In this document: in pieces, positions 44,166 to 53,128 of the stretch
Layout of the letters: the number at the start of each line of letters is the position of its first letter
Position numbering within the stretch: the first letter of the stretch is position 1
Made by a program: the position numbers and the translations under genes
Source of the DNA: Amarolinea aalborgensis
Lineage (GTDB): Bacteria > Chloroflexota > Anaerolineae > SSC4 > Amarolineaceae
Assembly: GCF_900491745.1 (NCBI RefSeq)
Contig: NZ_UETR01000009.1
Span: 62,001 to 126,000, forward strand
Reading direction: 5' to 3'
DNA: 64,000 nucleotides
The notes under the pieces: generated by a model
The model's database searches: none
The model's input: only the letters and a program-made list of their open reading frames with translations
Told to the model about the DNA's origin: nothing

Positions 44166-45539
44166 ATGCTGGCGTGGGATGTACATTTCTCTGCGCGCCG
44201 GTTTTGCTCCCAACTTGGCGTCAGTCTGCTGGTTGCACTGGGGCTTTTGCTCGCATGCAAGGGCGCGCTGGTCTTCGCCGGCAGCGAGCAGCCAATCCTG
44301 CTGTTCAGCCTGCATGTGGAGGCAGGACAGTTCAGTCTGACCGCCATCGAAGGCCGCCGCGGCTATCTGCCGGACAGCGGCAGCCCGTTGGACACCCAGG
44401 ACCTCTACACCCTCCTGCTGCTCGACGCCAGGGGCGCTGCGCTCACCACACAGCAGTTCTCCCTCGGCAAGACGGTCTGGGGCGCGCCCAGGTCGGACGA
44501 GCTGGATGCTCCGCATGCGGCCGTCAATCCGCCCGTGCTCGATACCGTCGTGACGACGCCTGACCTGCCTGGCGCAGATGGCATCGAGGTGTATGATTTG
44601 AATGGCGCGTTGCTGTTGCGCGCCATGGGGTTGAATGCGCGTGTGCAGCGCGCACCCGAAGCGCCTACGACAGTGTGGGAAGACGTTTCCACGCCGTGCT
44701 GCGGCGACAACTGCCTGGACTTGCTCTTTCTGGGCGATGATTACACGACGACCGCCAGCCTGGACACATTTCGCTCGGATGTGGCCACCATGGCGAATTA
44801 TTTCCGCCAGGTGGAGCCGTACAGCGCCCGCCCCAATGTGATCAACGTGCGGGCCATTGCCAGCACGACCGATTTGGAGTGCAACTACAACTGTTTTGGC
44901 ACGCCGCGCCTGATCTGCTGCAACAGCAACATCGTCTTGCCCCTCGCCAGCCAGGCGCCCCATGACAAGATCATCGTGCTCGTCAACAACAACGAGTACG
45001 GCGGTTCCGGCAGCGTCAACTTCGCCGTGGCGTACCATCGCTTCCCACAGTACGGGCCGCAGGTGGCCATTCACGAATTCAGCCACAGTTTTGCTCTGCT
45101 CGGCGACGAGTACAGCTTCGGTCCCAACAACGGCGGCAACCCCTTGCGCGCCAATTGCGACAACGTCGCCGGATGTCCGCGCTGGAACGGAATGCCAGGC
45201 ACCAGTTGTATTCCTGGCTGCACCTACGACGAGTGGTATCGGGCCACCAACGATTGCTTGATGCTGCGCATCCGCAGCGACCCGGCGAGCGGCGTTTTTT
45301 GCCCGGTTTGTCGTACGCTCATCGGCGGCTACCTGGCCCCCTTCACCGACGCCTGGTCGGACACCAACTGCGACGGCGCGACCAGTGTGTTGGATATTAC
45401 CGGCGTGGCCCAGGCCTGGAACGCATTTGTGACCTACGGCAGCTATGATCGCAATTTCGACGTTGATAACGCGGGGACTGGCGACGGCGACATTGACATC
45501 GTAGACGTGCTGCTGGTTGCTTCGCACCTCTCGTCGTGA
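44166..45539 (+). CDS. Secreted M64-family metallopeptidase with dockerin-like tail
   Basis: 457 residues. A signal peptide (SLLVALGLLLACKGALVFAG, cleaved near residue 39) is followed by a beta-rich N-domain. The M64 catalytic domain (about 175-405) has LDLLFLGDDYT near its start and zinc site HEFSHSFALLGDEY near residue 303. It is rich in paired cysteines. The C-terminal 60 residues contain DTNCDGATSVLDITGVAQAW and GDGDIDIVDVLLVASHL, two calcium-binding loops like a dockerin type I repeat. M64 enzymes include IgA proteases but most are environmental proteases. GGAGGT precedes the ATG. Confidence 0.85.
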   Translation: MLAWDVHFSARRFCSQLGVSLLVALGLLLACKGALVFAGSEQPILLFSLHVEAGQFSLTAIEGRRGYLPDSGSPLDTQDLYTLLLLDARGAALTTQQFSLGKTVWGAPRSDELDAPHAAVNPPVLDTVVTTPDLPGADGIEVYDLNGALLLRAMGLNARVQRAPEAPTTVWEDVSTPCCGDNCLDLLFLGDDYTTTASLDTFRSDVATMANYFRQVEPYSARPNVINVRAIASTTDLECNYNCFGTPRLICCNSNIVLPLASQAPHDKIIVLVNNNEYGGSGSVNFAVAYHRFPQYGPQVAIHEFSHSFALLGDEYSFGPNNGGNPLRANCDNVAGCPRWNGMPGTSCIPGCTYDEWYRATNDCLMLRIRSDPASGVFCPVCRTLIGGYLAPFTDAWSDTNCDGATSVLDITGVAQAWNAFVTYGSYDRNFDVDNAGTGDGDIDIVDVLLVASHLSS

Positions 45540-45599
45540 CGCCCCGCGGTTCGACTCCCGTTTGACGCATCAACTTTAGTCGAGGAAAGGACATTTCTT

Positions 45600-46499
45600 A
45601 TGGTATCTGCATTTGCTCGCCGGGCTACCCTGGCCTGGCGCCTGACGCGTCTTGATGAGTTTGTCGGATTTGTCTTGGTGACCACTTTTTTTGGATTCAA
45701 TGTCGCCGGCGCTTATCAGTTTTCTGTGCCGCTCGTCGCCACGCTGCTGGGTAACCTGCTGGCCGTGGCCTTTGCTTTCATGATCAACGATGTCGAAGAT
45801 GCTGATGACGATGCGCGTGACGCCAAAAAGGTGCTGCGCAATCCGATCTCCGCGGGCGATGTGTCTGCGCGTTTCGCCTATATCGCGTGTTTCATCGTGG
45901 CGATGGGATCGGCGGCGTTCTATGCCCTGGCTGGCTGGCGACCGTTCGTGCTCGGTGTGCTGTGCCTGCTGCTCGGCCTTCTCTATTCCTGGCGCGTTGT
46001 CCGCCTGAAGGCCATTCCTGGGGCGGATCTGGTCTCGCACGTGCTCTTGCTGGCCGCGCTGCAGTTTCTGTGCGCCTACTTCACCTTTCAAACCAGCGGC
46101 TGGCGCTGGCTGCTGCCCTGCGCGTTTGTCGTCGCCATTTCGCTCTATGGTCAGCTCTTCAACCAGCTGCGCGATCGCGAGTGCGACAGCAAGGCCGGTT
46201 ATGTAAACACAGTGGGCCTGGCCGGCGAACGGTTTGCCAACATCCTGGTGTACGGCGTCATTGTCATTGCTCTTGCCCTGTTGGTCGCCTGTGTGGCGCT
46301 CAACATCGTGCCCCTACGCGTGATGGCTGTGGCGTTCGTGCTGGCGCCTTTCGTGTTGATCCGCCAGTTACGTCAGTCCGACAGGAGCAGTTTCAGCGGC
46401 GATGTCACCGGTCCCTTTCGCGAACCGGCCGTCATCATTGGTGTGGTCACTGTGCTGGCCTGGTGGTTTGGGGGTATGCTTGGCGCACCCCTGACCTGA
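45600..46499 (+). CDS. UbiA-family prenyltransferase
   Basis: 299 residues with about eight membrane helices. The first Asp-rich motif INDVEDADDDARD lies near residue 62 and the second, QLRDRECDSKAG, near 190. Both bind the prenyl-diphosphate magnesium ions. The family attaches prenyl chains to quinone rings, chlorophyll, haem or glycerol lipids. The acceptor cannot be told, and the short length with degenerate first motif is typical of the less-studied branch. GAGGAAAGGA precedes the start. Confidence 0.85.
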   Translation: MVSAFARRATLAWRLTRLDEFVGFVLVTTFFGFNVAGAYQFSVPLVATLLGNLLAVAFAFMINDVEDADDDARDAKKVLRNPISAGDVSARFAYIACFIVAMGSAAFYALAGWRPFVLGVLCLLLGLLYSWRVVRLKAIPGADLVSHVLLLAALQFLCAYFTFQTSGWRWLLPCAFVVAISLYGQLFNQLRDRECDSKAGYVNTVGLAGERFANILVYGVIVIALALLVACVALNIVPLRVMAVAFVLAPFVLIRQLRQSDRSSFSGDVTGPFREPAVIIGVVTVLAWWFGGMLGAPLT

Positions 46500-47013
46500 A
46501 CAGAGGCCGCGGATGAGCACGGATCGCCACGGATGATGACTGTTGTCATCCACGGTTGCGCCACCGGGGCATGGGCAACTGACCTGAAGATAGCCCTGTA
46601 ACGCAATCTGCCGGATTGCAACGGCTTGCGCCACATTTTCATTCCTGGTTGCGCGCCGAACGCAAGAGTGGACACCGCGAATGCGTGGGCGACGCGCGAG
46701 CGGCGAATCGCCGGAATCGTCGCCAAACCAGGCGATTCTTGACAGCGCATCGCCGCGGATGCATTTCAGATGTTCTGATCTCGCCGCCCGCAGGAGGTTC
46801 GATATCACTCGCAGAACCGTAAAGCACTACTTCATTTCGGCCAGCCATGACCGACGCCGCGGCGACGACTCGATCCACCCACCGCAGCAGGTTGGCGATG
46901 CGCAGCGGCTCGCCGGCAAAGCTGCATCGGCCGCCGTGGCGCTCGCAAGACCAATCTGGCAGGGTGCAGTCCGCTCCCCCAAAACCCCGCAGAAGCATCT
47001 GGAGATGAGACGT
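46500..47013. other. Intergenic stretch without a supported gene
   Basis: 514 bases between the UbiA gene and the NTF2-like gene. Imperfect cacggatg-type repeats and a GGATGA/TCATCC hairpin occur near 46510-46555. TTGACA at 46739 has no good -10 partner. Long open frames on both strands look like GC-driven shadows. Confidence 0.5.
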
Positions 47014-47508
47014 ATGGTAGAACTGGAAGCGCCCCTCAGCTCCGCCCCACTGGAGAACAACGCAAGCTGCGCGCATAGGACGCTGGATGTCAGCACCATC
47101 AGGGAATTGTGGGGCAGAACCTACAACACCGACGGCAAACCGGACTGGTCTCATCTCTATCCGTACTATCACCCGGACGTAGTTTTCGAGGATTCCATCC
47201 AGCGCATCGAAGGAATAGAAGGATTCATCGGCCTCTGCGAGCGCCTGACGCAGCGCTGCCAAAGCCTGCACATGGAGATCCTCTCCATCGCGCAAGACTC
47301 CAACATCATCTTGATGGACTGGATCATGACGATGGCTTTCACGAAGTATCCGCCCACACCCGTCTACGGCAGCACCAAGCTCACCCTGCACGAAGACGGC
47401 CGGATCATCGCGCAACGCGACTATTTCGACCTGTGGGGCGCGATCCTCGATGGAATTCCGCTGCTCAAGAAACGCTATCGCATGTTCATGCGCCGGGTTT
47501 TCGGCTGA
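47014..47508 (+). CDS. NTF2/SnoaL-like small protein
   Basis: 164 residues. The cone-shaped NTF2 fold is suggested by YNTDGKPDWSHLYPYYHPDV VFED near residue 40, GIEGFIGLCERLTQRC, and the C-terminal strand KLTLHEDGRIIAQRDYFDLW. Many such proteins are small isomerases or hydrolases or bind polyketide/terpenoid-like ligands; no catalytic set is obvious. The ATG at 47014 follows GGAGATGAG. The SDR gene begins 11 bases downstream, so the two form an operon. Confidence 0.72.
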   Translation: MVELEAPLSSAPLENNASCAHRTLDVSTIRELWGRTYNTDGKPDWSHLYPYYHPDVVFEDSIQRIEGIEGFIGLCERLTQRCQSLHMEILSIAQDSNIILMDWIMTMAFTKYPPTPVYGSTKLTLHEDGRIIAQRDYFDLWGAILDGIPLLKKRYRMFMRRVFG

Positions 47509-47519
47509 AGGGAGAAGCT

Positions 47520-48449
47520 ATGGCTGCATTCAAGTGGCCGGATGAACTCGTCTTCATCAAGAACCGCCGCGCCCGCCAGAAGACGACGACCGTTGACATG
47601 ACGGGGAAGCTCTGCGTTGTTTCCGGGTCCACTTCGGGCGTGGGACTGGCGGCCGTCAGACGGCTTGCCCGCGCCGGCGCCCATATCGTCATGCTCGTCC
47701 GCAACCACGGCAAGGCCGCGGCTGTGCAGAGAGATCTGCGGGCGCATACCCCCGCGCCGGTCGAGGTCATTCTCGCAGACTTCAGCGATCTGGGGAGTGT
47801 GCGCGCCGCGGCTGAGCGTCTCCTGAGAGACTATCCCCGGATTGACGTGCTGATCAATTCAGTCGGCCTATTTTCGACGAGCCGGGCTCTCACTAGCGAT
47901 GGTTTCGAGACGGTGTTTTGTGTGAACCACCTGGCGCCGTTTTTCCTGACACATCTGCTGCTCGAACGGCTGCGGCAGAGCGCGCCCGCCCGCATTATCC
48001 AGGTCAACTCCGAAGGCCACCGGTTCGGTGGGCTGGATCTGGCCGATCTGCACTGGGAGCGCAGGCGCTATAACGGCTATCGGAGCTATGGCGCATCCAA
48101 GATCGCGCAGTTGCTGACGACGTGGGAATTCGCCGATCGGCTGCACGACACGGGCGTGACCATCAATGCCATGCATCCGGGGGATGTGAGGACCAATATC
48201 GGCAACAACAACGGGCCACTCTACCGGTGGTTCCAGCGCATCGCCATCGGGCCGATGCTCAAGGACCCGGCCATCTCCGGCGAGGCGTTGTACACCCTGG
48301 CAGCCGCTCCCGAACTGGCAAACGTGAGCGGCCGCTTCTTTCACCTGACCATTGACGAGAAACCGGCCGCGCCGGCCCTGGACCGCAAGCTGGGCCGGCA
48401 AGTCTGGGAAGCAAGCCTGCGCCTGACCGGCCTCACGCCAGCGCCTTGA
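47520..48449 (+). CDS. Short-chain dehydrogenase/reductase (retinol-dehydrogenase-like)
   Basis: 309 residues. Cofactor loop VVSGSTSGVGLAAVRRLARA near residue 34, LINSVGLF, catalytic Ser in IIQVNSEGHRF and Tyr-x3-Lys as YGASKIAQL near 190. MHPGDVRTNIG follows, as in classical SDRs. The N-terminal extension resembles retinol-dehydrogenase-type SDRs acting on lipids or retinoids. AAGGGAGAAGCT precedes the ATG. The 3' end overlaps the convergent CrtI-like gene by 17 bases. Confidence 0.85.
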   Translation: MAAFKWPDELVFIKNRRARQKTTTVDMTGKLCVVSGSTSGVGLAAVRRLARAGAHIVMLVRNHGKAAAVQRDLRAHTPAPVEVILADFSDLGSVRAAAERLLRDYPRIDVLINSVGLFSTSRALTSDGFETVFCVNHLAPFFLTHLLLERLRQSAPARIIQVNSEGHRFGGLDLADLHWERRRYNGYRSYGASKIAQLLTTWEFADRLHDTGVTINAMHPGDVRTNIGNNNGPLYRWFQRIAIGPMLKDPAISGEALYTLAAAPELANVSGRFFHLTIDEKPAAPALDRKLGRQVWEASLRLTGLTPAP

Positions 48450-50052
48450 TGACCTTATCGGCAGCCAGCTTGCCGGTCAGGATGGAGATTGGCAAGCCGG
48501 ACGGGCTGTAGGTCCACTGCCCGGCCTGGTAGACGTTCGGAATTGGCGTCAACACGGAACTGGCTACTTTCGTCAGGCTGCTCACGGCGGGGATGGCGTC
48601 ATTGGTAAAGGCCCAGCCGGTGATCGCGCCTTCGGAGTTGCCGGAGATCTTCTCAATGGTCAGCGGCGTGGACGTAAAGCTGTCCATGATGGCGGCCCGC
48701 AGCCCCGGATAGATGCTGGCGTCCAGCACGCGGATCATGGAATCCGTCGCGAGCTGCTTGAACTCGTCATACCAGCCCAGGTCTGCGATGTGCTTCGTCA
48801 GGGCGTAATCGAAAAGCGAGCTGATGATCAGCCCGGTCTGGCCCACGGGAGCCAGCGCCGGATCCCGCAGGACGGGGCAGGAAATCTCATACGTGGTGTA
48901 TTCCAGGTAGCGCCTGAGCCACTCCTCGATACGCGGCCGGTCGGCGATCAGCCCGGCGGCGCGCCCCAGATCAGCCGTGCGCAGTTCGTCCAGGCTGACC
49001 TGGGAAAGACCGGAGGTGGACGGCGTGTAGAAGAAGTGCTGGCTGGCGATGCGCGCAAAATAGCTGCTCTCCAGGTCTACCGTGACATACACAGTCAGCA
49101 CCGAATCGCCGCCGACTTTCCCCATCAGGGTTTCCTGCCTGGCGCGGATGCGTTCGCTGGTCTTCCGCTCCGACAGAGCTGCCGGGTTGACGATCCGGTA
49201 GAGCGTCTTCTGATCCGCGGCCCAGACCAGCTTCTTATACTGATAGACATTCCCCTGGTCATCGGTCGCCTGGCTTCGTCCGGGGTCAAGACTGGTGATG
49301 CGGGTCGCGCGCCGGATTTCGCCGCCGTGGTCGAGCACGAATCGCTCCAGGGCCTGGGGCAGCGCGCCGGTTCCTCCCCTGGGATAGCGGTAATCCAGGT
49401 AGAGACTGAAATAGCTGAGGGCAAAGTGCGCCGGGGTCTTCTGGAAAAAGTGCTGCGCAATGATGTCTAGTAGAGCCTGATTGGCGGTGAAACTGGCGAG
49501 GTGCTCATCCACCGGCTTGCCGAGTTGCGCGATTTTTGGCGCGGTCAGCAGGTACTTGAACGCCCACGGCAGAATCGTCCTGAACACATATTTAGGATCG
49601 TTCTTCAAGTCCAGAAACAGCGGGTTATCAATCGCATAAAGCACATCCATGTGGCCCATGACCTTGGCGATCTCCTGGATGATCCCTGCAATATCCTGCT
49701 GATGGTCGGGAAAGTATTTGTTCAGGAGTTCCCCGTACGCGCCCAGGCTTTCCTTCGAGGAGATCCTGACCACATCGTCGCCAATGCCGACAGACACAGG
49801 GTTGGGGAGGAAGTCAACTTCGATGCCCAATTGCCGCAGCATGGGGGCTACGATCCCCGAGTCTTCGATGGCCCGGATCCCCCCGTCGAAAACAAACCCT
49901 TTGTATGCGAATGAATTGACCAGTCCACCGGTGTGCTGCTCTTTCTCACACAGCAGCACCTTCAACCCCGCCTTAGCCAGGTAAGCTGCGGTCGTTAGAC
50001 CGGCCATTCCTCCTCCCACAATCAAAACATCGGAGGCCACTAATGGTTGCAT
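48433..50052 (-). CDS. CrtI/retinol-saturase-like FAD-dependent oxidoreductase
   Basis: 539 residues. FAD-binding motif DVLIVGGGMAGLTTAAYLAK near residue 10 continues with EKEQHTGGLVNSF. The C-terminal FAD motif region is IPNVYQAGQWTYSPSGLPIS. The overall length and the YPRGGTGALPQALERFV segment fit the phytoene desaturase / carotenoid ketolase / retinol saturase superfamily. The ATG at 50052 follows GAGGAAA. A CruC-like glycosyltransferase lies upstream on the same strand, which fits a carotenoid or other isoprenoid substrate, but the substrate is inferred. Confidence 0.8.
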   Translation of the reverse strand: MQPLVASDVLIVGGGMAGLTTAAYLAKAGLKVLLCEKEQHTGGLVNSFAYKGFVFDGGIRAIEDSGIVAPMLRQLGIEVDFLPNPVSVGIGDDVVRISSKESLGAYGELLNKYFPDHQQDIAGIIQEIAKVMGHMDVLYAIDNPLFLDLKNDPKYVFRTILPWAFKYLLTAPKIAQLGKPVDEHLASFTANQALLDIIAQHFFQKTPAHFALSYFSLYLDYRYPRGGTGALPQALERFVLDHGGEIRRATRITSLDPGRSQATDDQGNVYQYKKLVWAADQKTLYRIVNPAALSERKTSERIRARQETLMGKVGGDSVLTVYVTVDLESSYFARIASQHFFYTPSTSGLSQVSLDELRTADLGRAAGLIADRPRIEEWLRRYLEYTTYEISCPVLRDPALAPVGQTGLIISSLFDYALTKHIADLGWYDEFKQLATDSMIRVLDASIYPGLRAAIMDSFTSTPLTIEKISGNSEGAITGWAFTNDAIPAVSSLTKVASSVLTPIPNVYQAGQWTYSPSGLPISILTGKLAADKVIKALA

Positions 50053-50154
50053 CGTTTCTTTCCTCATTCGTCTATCATCGCTCATAGATGACAGTTTACC
50101 AAACACACGTGAAGCGGTCAATTGAAGGCCCGACACAGTTCGAGGGTTTGTTCC

Positions 50155-51315
50155 CTACCACCATCGTATCCGCGCCTGCACCATCGTGCGGCCTTTCCAG
50201 GTGGAGCGGCCGCGCACCGCAAAGGCCACTGACCGCGCGGCAATGAAGAGCGTGAGCACGGTGGTGACAGGATACAAGAGCGCAAGATACAGGGGAAAAC
50301 CGAAGCGTGCGTTCGATATGCCCCACAATAACACAGCCAAGAAAACCCCCACGGCGGCCATGACCACCGAGTAGGTCGAGTGCAGCAGGCCAGCGGCGAT
50401 CAGCGCAAGCACAATCGGGGGCTGCAAGAAGACGATGCAGATCCAGAGCCAAATCAGCAGAAACGGCAGCACCCGATAGCCGAAGCCGGCGAACAGGTTC
50501 TTAGTGAACCCCTCGAAGACCTGGGCGGAGTTCCGGTACATACGGCAGCGGACGTCTTGTGTAGCCAGCGCCATGCGCCAGCTCAGGCCATGGGCCTTGA
50601 TCTGCCGGGCGAGTGCGATGTCGTCTACGGCATCTGCACGCACGGCTGCATAGCCGCCGATCTGATCATAGGCCGCGCGCCGGAAGAGCATATATTGGCC
50701 GTTCGCGGCGCAGAGGGCGGAAGCGCGGACACGATAGGCCAGCGCCAACGGCAAGAAGGATAGGACGCCCCACGGGAAGAAGGGGATCACCAGTTTTTCA
50801 GCCCAGGTCACGACTTCCAGGCGCGGACAGGCTGTCAGCAAATCGGCCTGTTCGGTCATCAGGGCAACGACCCCGTGCCGCAAGGACTGTGGTTCATGGC
50901 GCGTGTCGGCATCCGTGAAGAAGAGGAGGTCGCCGGTCGCCGACTCAGCAAGCTGCTGGCAGGCCCAATGCTTGCCCAGCCAGCCATCAGGCAGCGCCTG
51001 ACCCGCAAGGACCCGCAGCCGGCGATCTTGGGAGGCCAGCTCGGCCAGGATCTCGCCGGTGCGGTCGCACGACTGGTCATCCAGCACAATCACCTCGAGG
51101 TCGGGGCAATTCTGAGTCAGCAGCGAACGCACACAGTCGCCTATGTTGATCTCTTCATTGCGCGCCGGCACCAACACGGAAACGCGGGGCCACTGAGCCG
51201 GCGGCGCGCCGCCCTCGACGCGACGCAGCAGCCGCCAGTTGCTGAGCGCAATCAGCACAAGGCAGGCAGCAAAAACAGCAATACTGAACTGATGATAGGT
51301 CCAAAAGGAGCCCAC
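50155..51315 (-). CDS. Family 2 glycosyltransferase, CruC/CrtQ-like
   Basis: 386 residues. An N-terminal membrane helix (about 10-28) is followed by the GT-A domain, with VSVLVPARNEEINIGDCVRS near 45, VIVLDDQSCDRT and the metal site LFFTDADTR near 135. The motif DGWLGKHWACQQLAE and C-terminal membrane helices (about 280-370) are typical of the CruC/CrtQ group that glycosylates carotenoids. The GTG start at 51315 has AGGAGGAAGAT directly upstream. The gene sits between PlsY and the CrtI-like gene. Confidence 0.82.
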   Translation of the reverse strand: MGSFWTYHQFSIAVFAACLVLIALSNWRLLRRVEGGAPPAQWPRVSVLVPARNEEINIGDCVRSLLTQNCPDLEVIVLDDQSCDRTGEILAELASQDRRLRVLAGQALPDGWLGKHWACQQLAESATGDLLFFTDADTRHEPQSLRHGVVALMTEQADLLTACPRLEVVTWAEKLVIPFFPWGVLSFLPLALAYRVRASALCAANGQYMLFRRAAYDQIGGYAAVRADAVDDIALARQIKAHGLSWRMALATQDVRCRMYRNSAQVFEGFTKNLFAGFGYRVLPFLLIWLWICIVFLQPPIVLALIAAGLLHSTYSVVMAAVGVFLAVLLWGISNARFGFPLYLALLYPVTTVLTLFIAARSVAFAVRGRSTWKGRTMVQARIRWW

Positions 51316-51372
51316 ATCTTCCTCCTGATACAGAGTCCGCGGTCACGCCCTGGGCAGAGGTTCACGCCGTGT

Positions 51373-51951
51373 TCAGGGTCTGCGCCGCTGGGGACGTTGG
51401 CGCAGATCGGCGCGGTGCGTCCAGGAGAGGATCGCCGCCGTGCCGATCCACGTCACAACCCATGGGAGCGTCACACCGGTCAGCAACAGAAAGGCCAGGA
51501 GTGTCAGGAGCGCAGCCATCACAGCCCAGCCAGGGGTATTCAACAGCTTGTTGAAGACGAAGACGGAGCCGCCCATGACGAACGGGCCGAACGGAACCGT
51601 CAGCGCCGTCCAGACGCCAAACGTGCTCGCCAGCGCCTTGCCGCCGCGCCAACCAAGCAGCGGCGAGAACGCGTGTCCGAGGATCGGCGCCAACACCACC
51701 GGCGCCAACGGCCAGCTGTCCACCTGGAAGACGTAATGGGCCAGCGCCACGGGAACGGCCCCCTTGAGCATGTCGAGGATGATCGCCAGCAGGCCCAGGC
51801 CGCGGCCGCCGGCGCGCGCCACGTTGGTTCCCCCAGGATTCCCATCGCCGTAAGCGCGAATGTCGGTGCGCAGCGCCAGCCTGCCCAGCCAGACCGATAG
51901 GGGCAGCGAGCCGAGCAGAAAGCCGATGAGCGTCCAGGTGAGAGAGAGCAT
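51373..51951 (-). CDS. plsY: PlsY-family glycerol-3-phosphate acyltransferase
   Basis: 192 residues with about five membrane helices. Conserved motifs: GDGNPGGTNVARAGGRG near residue 36 (usually GSGNxGxTN), the Lys-Gly segment DMLKGAVPV, GHAFSPLLGWRGGKALAST near 90, and a final cytoplasmic segment. The enzyme makes lysophosphatidic acid from acyl phosphate. It starts 7 bases after the upstream gene stops. A paralogue acting on other acceptors cannot be excluded given the isoprenoid-like neighbours. Confidence 0.85.
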   Translation of the reverse strand: MLSLTWTLIGFLLGSLPLSVWLGRLALRTDIRAYGDGNPGGTNVARAGGRGLGLLAIILDMLKGAVPVALAHYVFQVDSWPLAPVVLAPILGHAFSPLLGWRGGKALASTFGVWTALTVPFGPFVMGGSVFVFNKLLNTPGWAVMAALLTLLAFLLLTGVTLPWVVTWIGTAAILSWTHRADLRQRPQRRRP

Positions 51952-51958
51952 GTGGGTG

Positions 51959-52417
51959 TTAGAAGAGATCGAGCGCGGGCACGCCAGCCTCGCGCCGGGG
52001 CACTGCCAGGGCATGCAGTAGGTCAAAAATGAACAGGAAGCCGCCTTGCACGATAACACCCCAACCATTGCCGGCCAGGAACGGGTTTTGTGCGCCAAGC
52101 GTATACACGAGAACCAACCCGCCGGCCACGTACAGTACGTCCAGCCCCGTGTTGATCCACAGGATCCGGCGCAGGTTGCGCGCCTCGCGCTCGAACCTCT
52201 CCGGCCCGCCCGCGCCCGCGGCGCGCCGTTTACGAGCGGAAAGCTGCCCAAACAGGGCGATGGCCGCGTCAATGGCGCCCCATGCCAGCGCCTGCACGCC
52301 GAAGCCGCGCCACCAGGCCGACGCGCCGAACGCAACCAGCAGCGCGCCGGCGATGACGCTCAGCGCCGACCACAACAGCAGCCGGCGAGATAGAACGTCT
52401 TGAAAATCCCAGATCAT
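51959..52417 (-). CDS. Small integral membrane protein, unknown function
   Basis: 152 residues with about four hydrophobic segments: LLLWSALSVIAGALLVAFGA, ALAWGAIDAAIALFG, a helix near LDVLYVAGGLVLVYTLG, and VIVQGGFLFIFDLLHALAVP. A basic loop (SARKRRAAG) lies in the middle. It resembles small DUF6992-type proteins, which have no assigned role. GCAGGTGAC precedes the ATG at 52417. Confidence 0.7.
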   Translation of the reverse strand: MIWDFQDVLSRRLLLWSALSVIAGALLVAFGASAWWRGFGVQALAWGAIDAAIALFGQLSARKRRAAGAGGPERFEREARNLRRILWINTGLDVLYVAGGLVLVYTLGAQNPFLAGNGWGVIVQGGFLFIFDLLHALAVPRREAGVPALDLF

Positions 52418-52474
52418 GTCACCTGCACCACTTCTGAATCTCACGGATAGGGCCGACGATCTCCAACCCGTTGT

Positions 52475-53116
52475 CTACAAGTCTAACACGCCCTGCTGTC
52501 CGGCATTGACCGCCTCGACCACCTTCTCGGCCACCGCCGCGGGCGCCAGGGCGCTGCCCGGCATCTTGAACGGCGCCTTCCGCCAGAAGCTCGTGTTCAC
52601 CGCGCCCGGCCGCACCACGATGACCCGCCGCTTCCGCTCCTCCTTGCGCAGCGCCTCGGCGAACGCCTCCAGCCCGGCTTTGGCGGCCGCGTAGGCGCTC
52701 AGCCCCGGCAGCCGCATTCGCTCGCTCACGGCGCCCAGAAAGACCACGGGCGCATCCTCGGTCAGGAGGGGCAGACTGTGGTGCAGGGCGTTGTACGCGC
52801 CGAGCAGATTGGCATCCAGGATGCGGCGAAATGCGGCGGGCGTCATCCTGGCGGCTGGTTCGGAGGCAATGTCGCCGGCCGCATACACGAACAAGTGCGC
52901 CTCGCCTGCCTCCTGCCCCGCGGCCAACATCGCGCGCTGCACGGCGAACGGGTCGGCCACATCGGCTGCGTACGCGTAATCGTAATCGGCCACGCCGGCC
53001 AGGTCGTCTCCCTGGCGGCTGACGCCGATGACCTGCCAGCCATCGTCTTTGAGTTTGTGAGCGAGCGCACGGCCGATGCCGCCCGCTGCGCCCCAGATCA
53101 AGGCTATTTTCGTCAT
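52475..53116 (-). CDS. Short-chain dehydrogenase
   Basis: 213 residues, short for an SDR. IWGAAGGIGRALAHKLKDDG is the cofactor loop, FVYAAGDI the NAG-like segment, and LGAVSERMRLPGLSAYAAAK holds the catalytic Ser and Tyr-x3-Lys. VVRPGAVNTSFW follows. GAGGAA precedes the ATG. It lies 12 bases after the DoxX-like gene on the same strand. Confidence 0.85.
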   Translation of the reverse strand: MTKIALIWGAAGGIGRALAHKLKDDGWQVIGVSRQGDDLAGVADYDYAYAADVADPFAVQRAMLAAGQEAGEAHLFVYAAGDIASEPAARMTPAAFRRILDANLLGAYNALHHSLPLLTEDAPVVFLGAVSERMRLPGLSAYAAAKAGLEAFAEALRKEERKRRVIVVRPGAVNTSFWRKAPFKMPGSALAPAAVAEKVVEAVNAGQQGVLDL

Positions 53117-53128
53117 GTGACAGTTCCT

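Noticed and set aside
44106..45527. 473-residue open frame antisense to the M64 peptidase
   Set aside because: Shadow; the plus strand has signal peptide, zinc site and ribosome site.
46639..47415. 258-residue minus-strand open frame over the UbiA/NTF2-like gap
   Set aside because: Overlaps the NTF2-like gene, no ribosome site, no recognisable domain.
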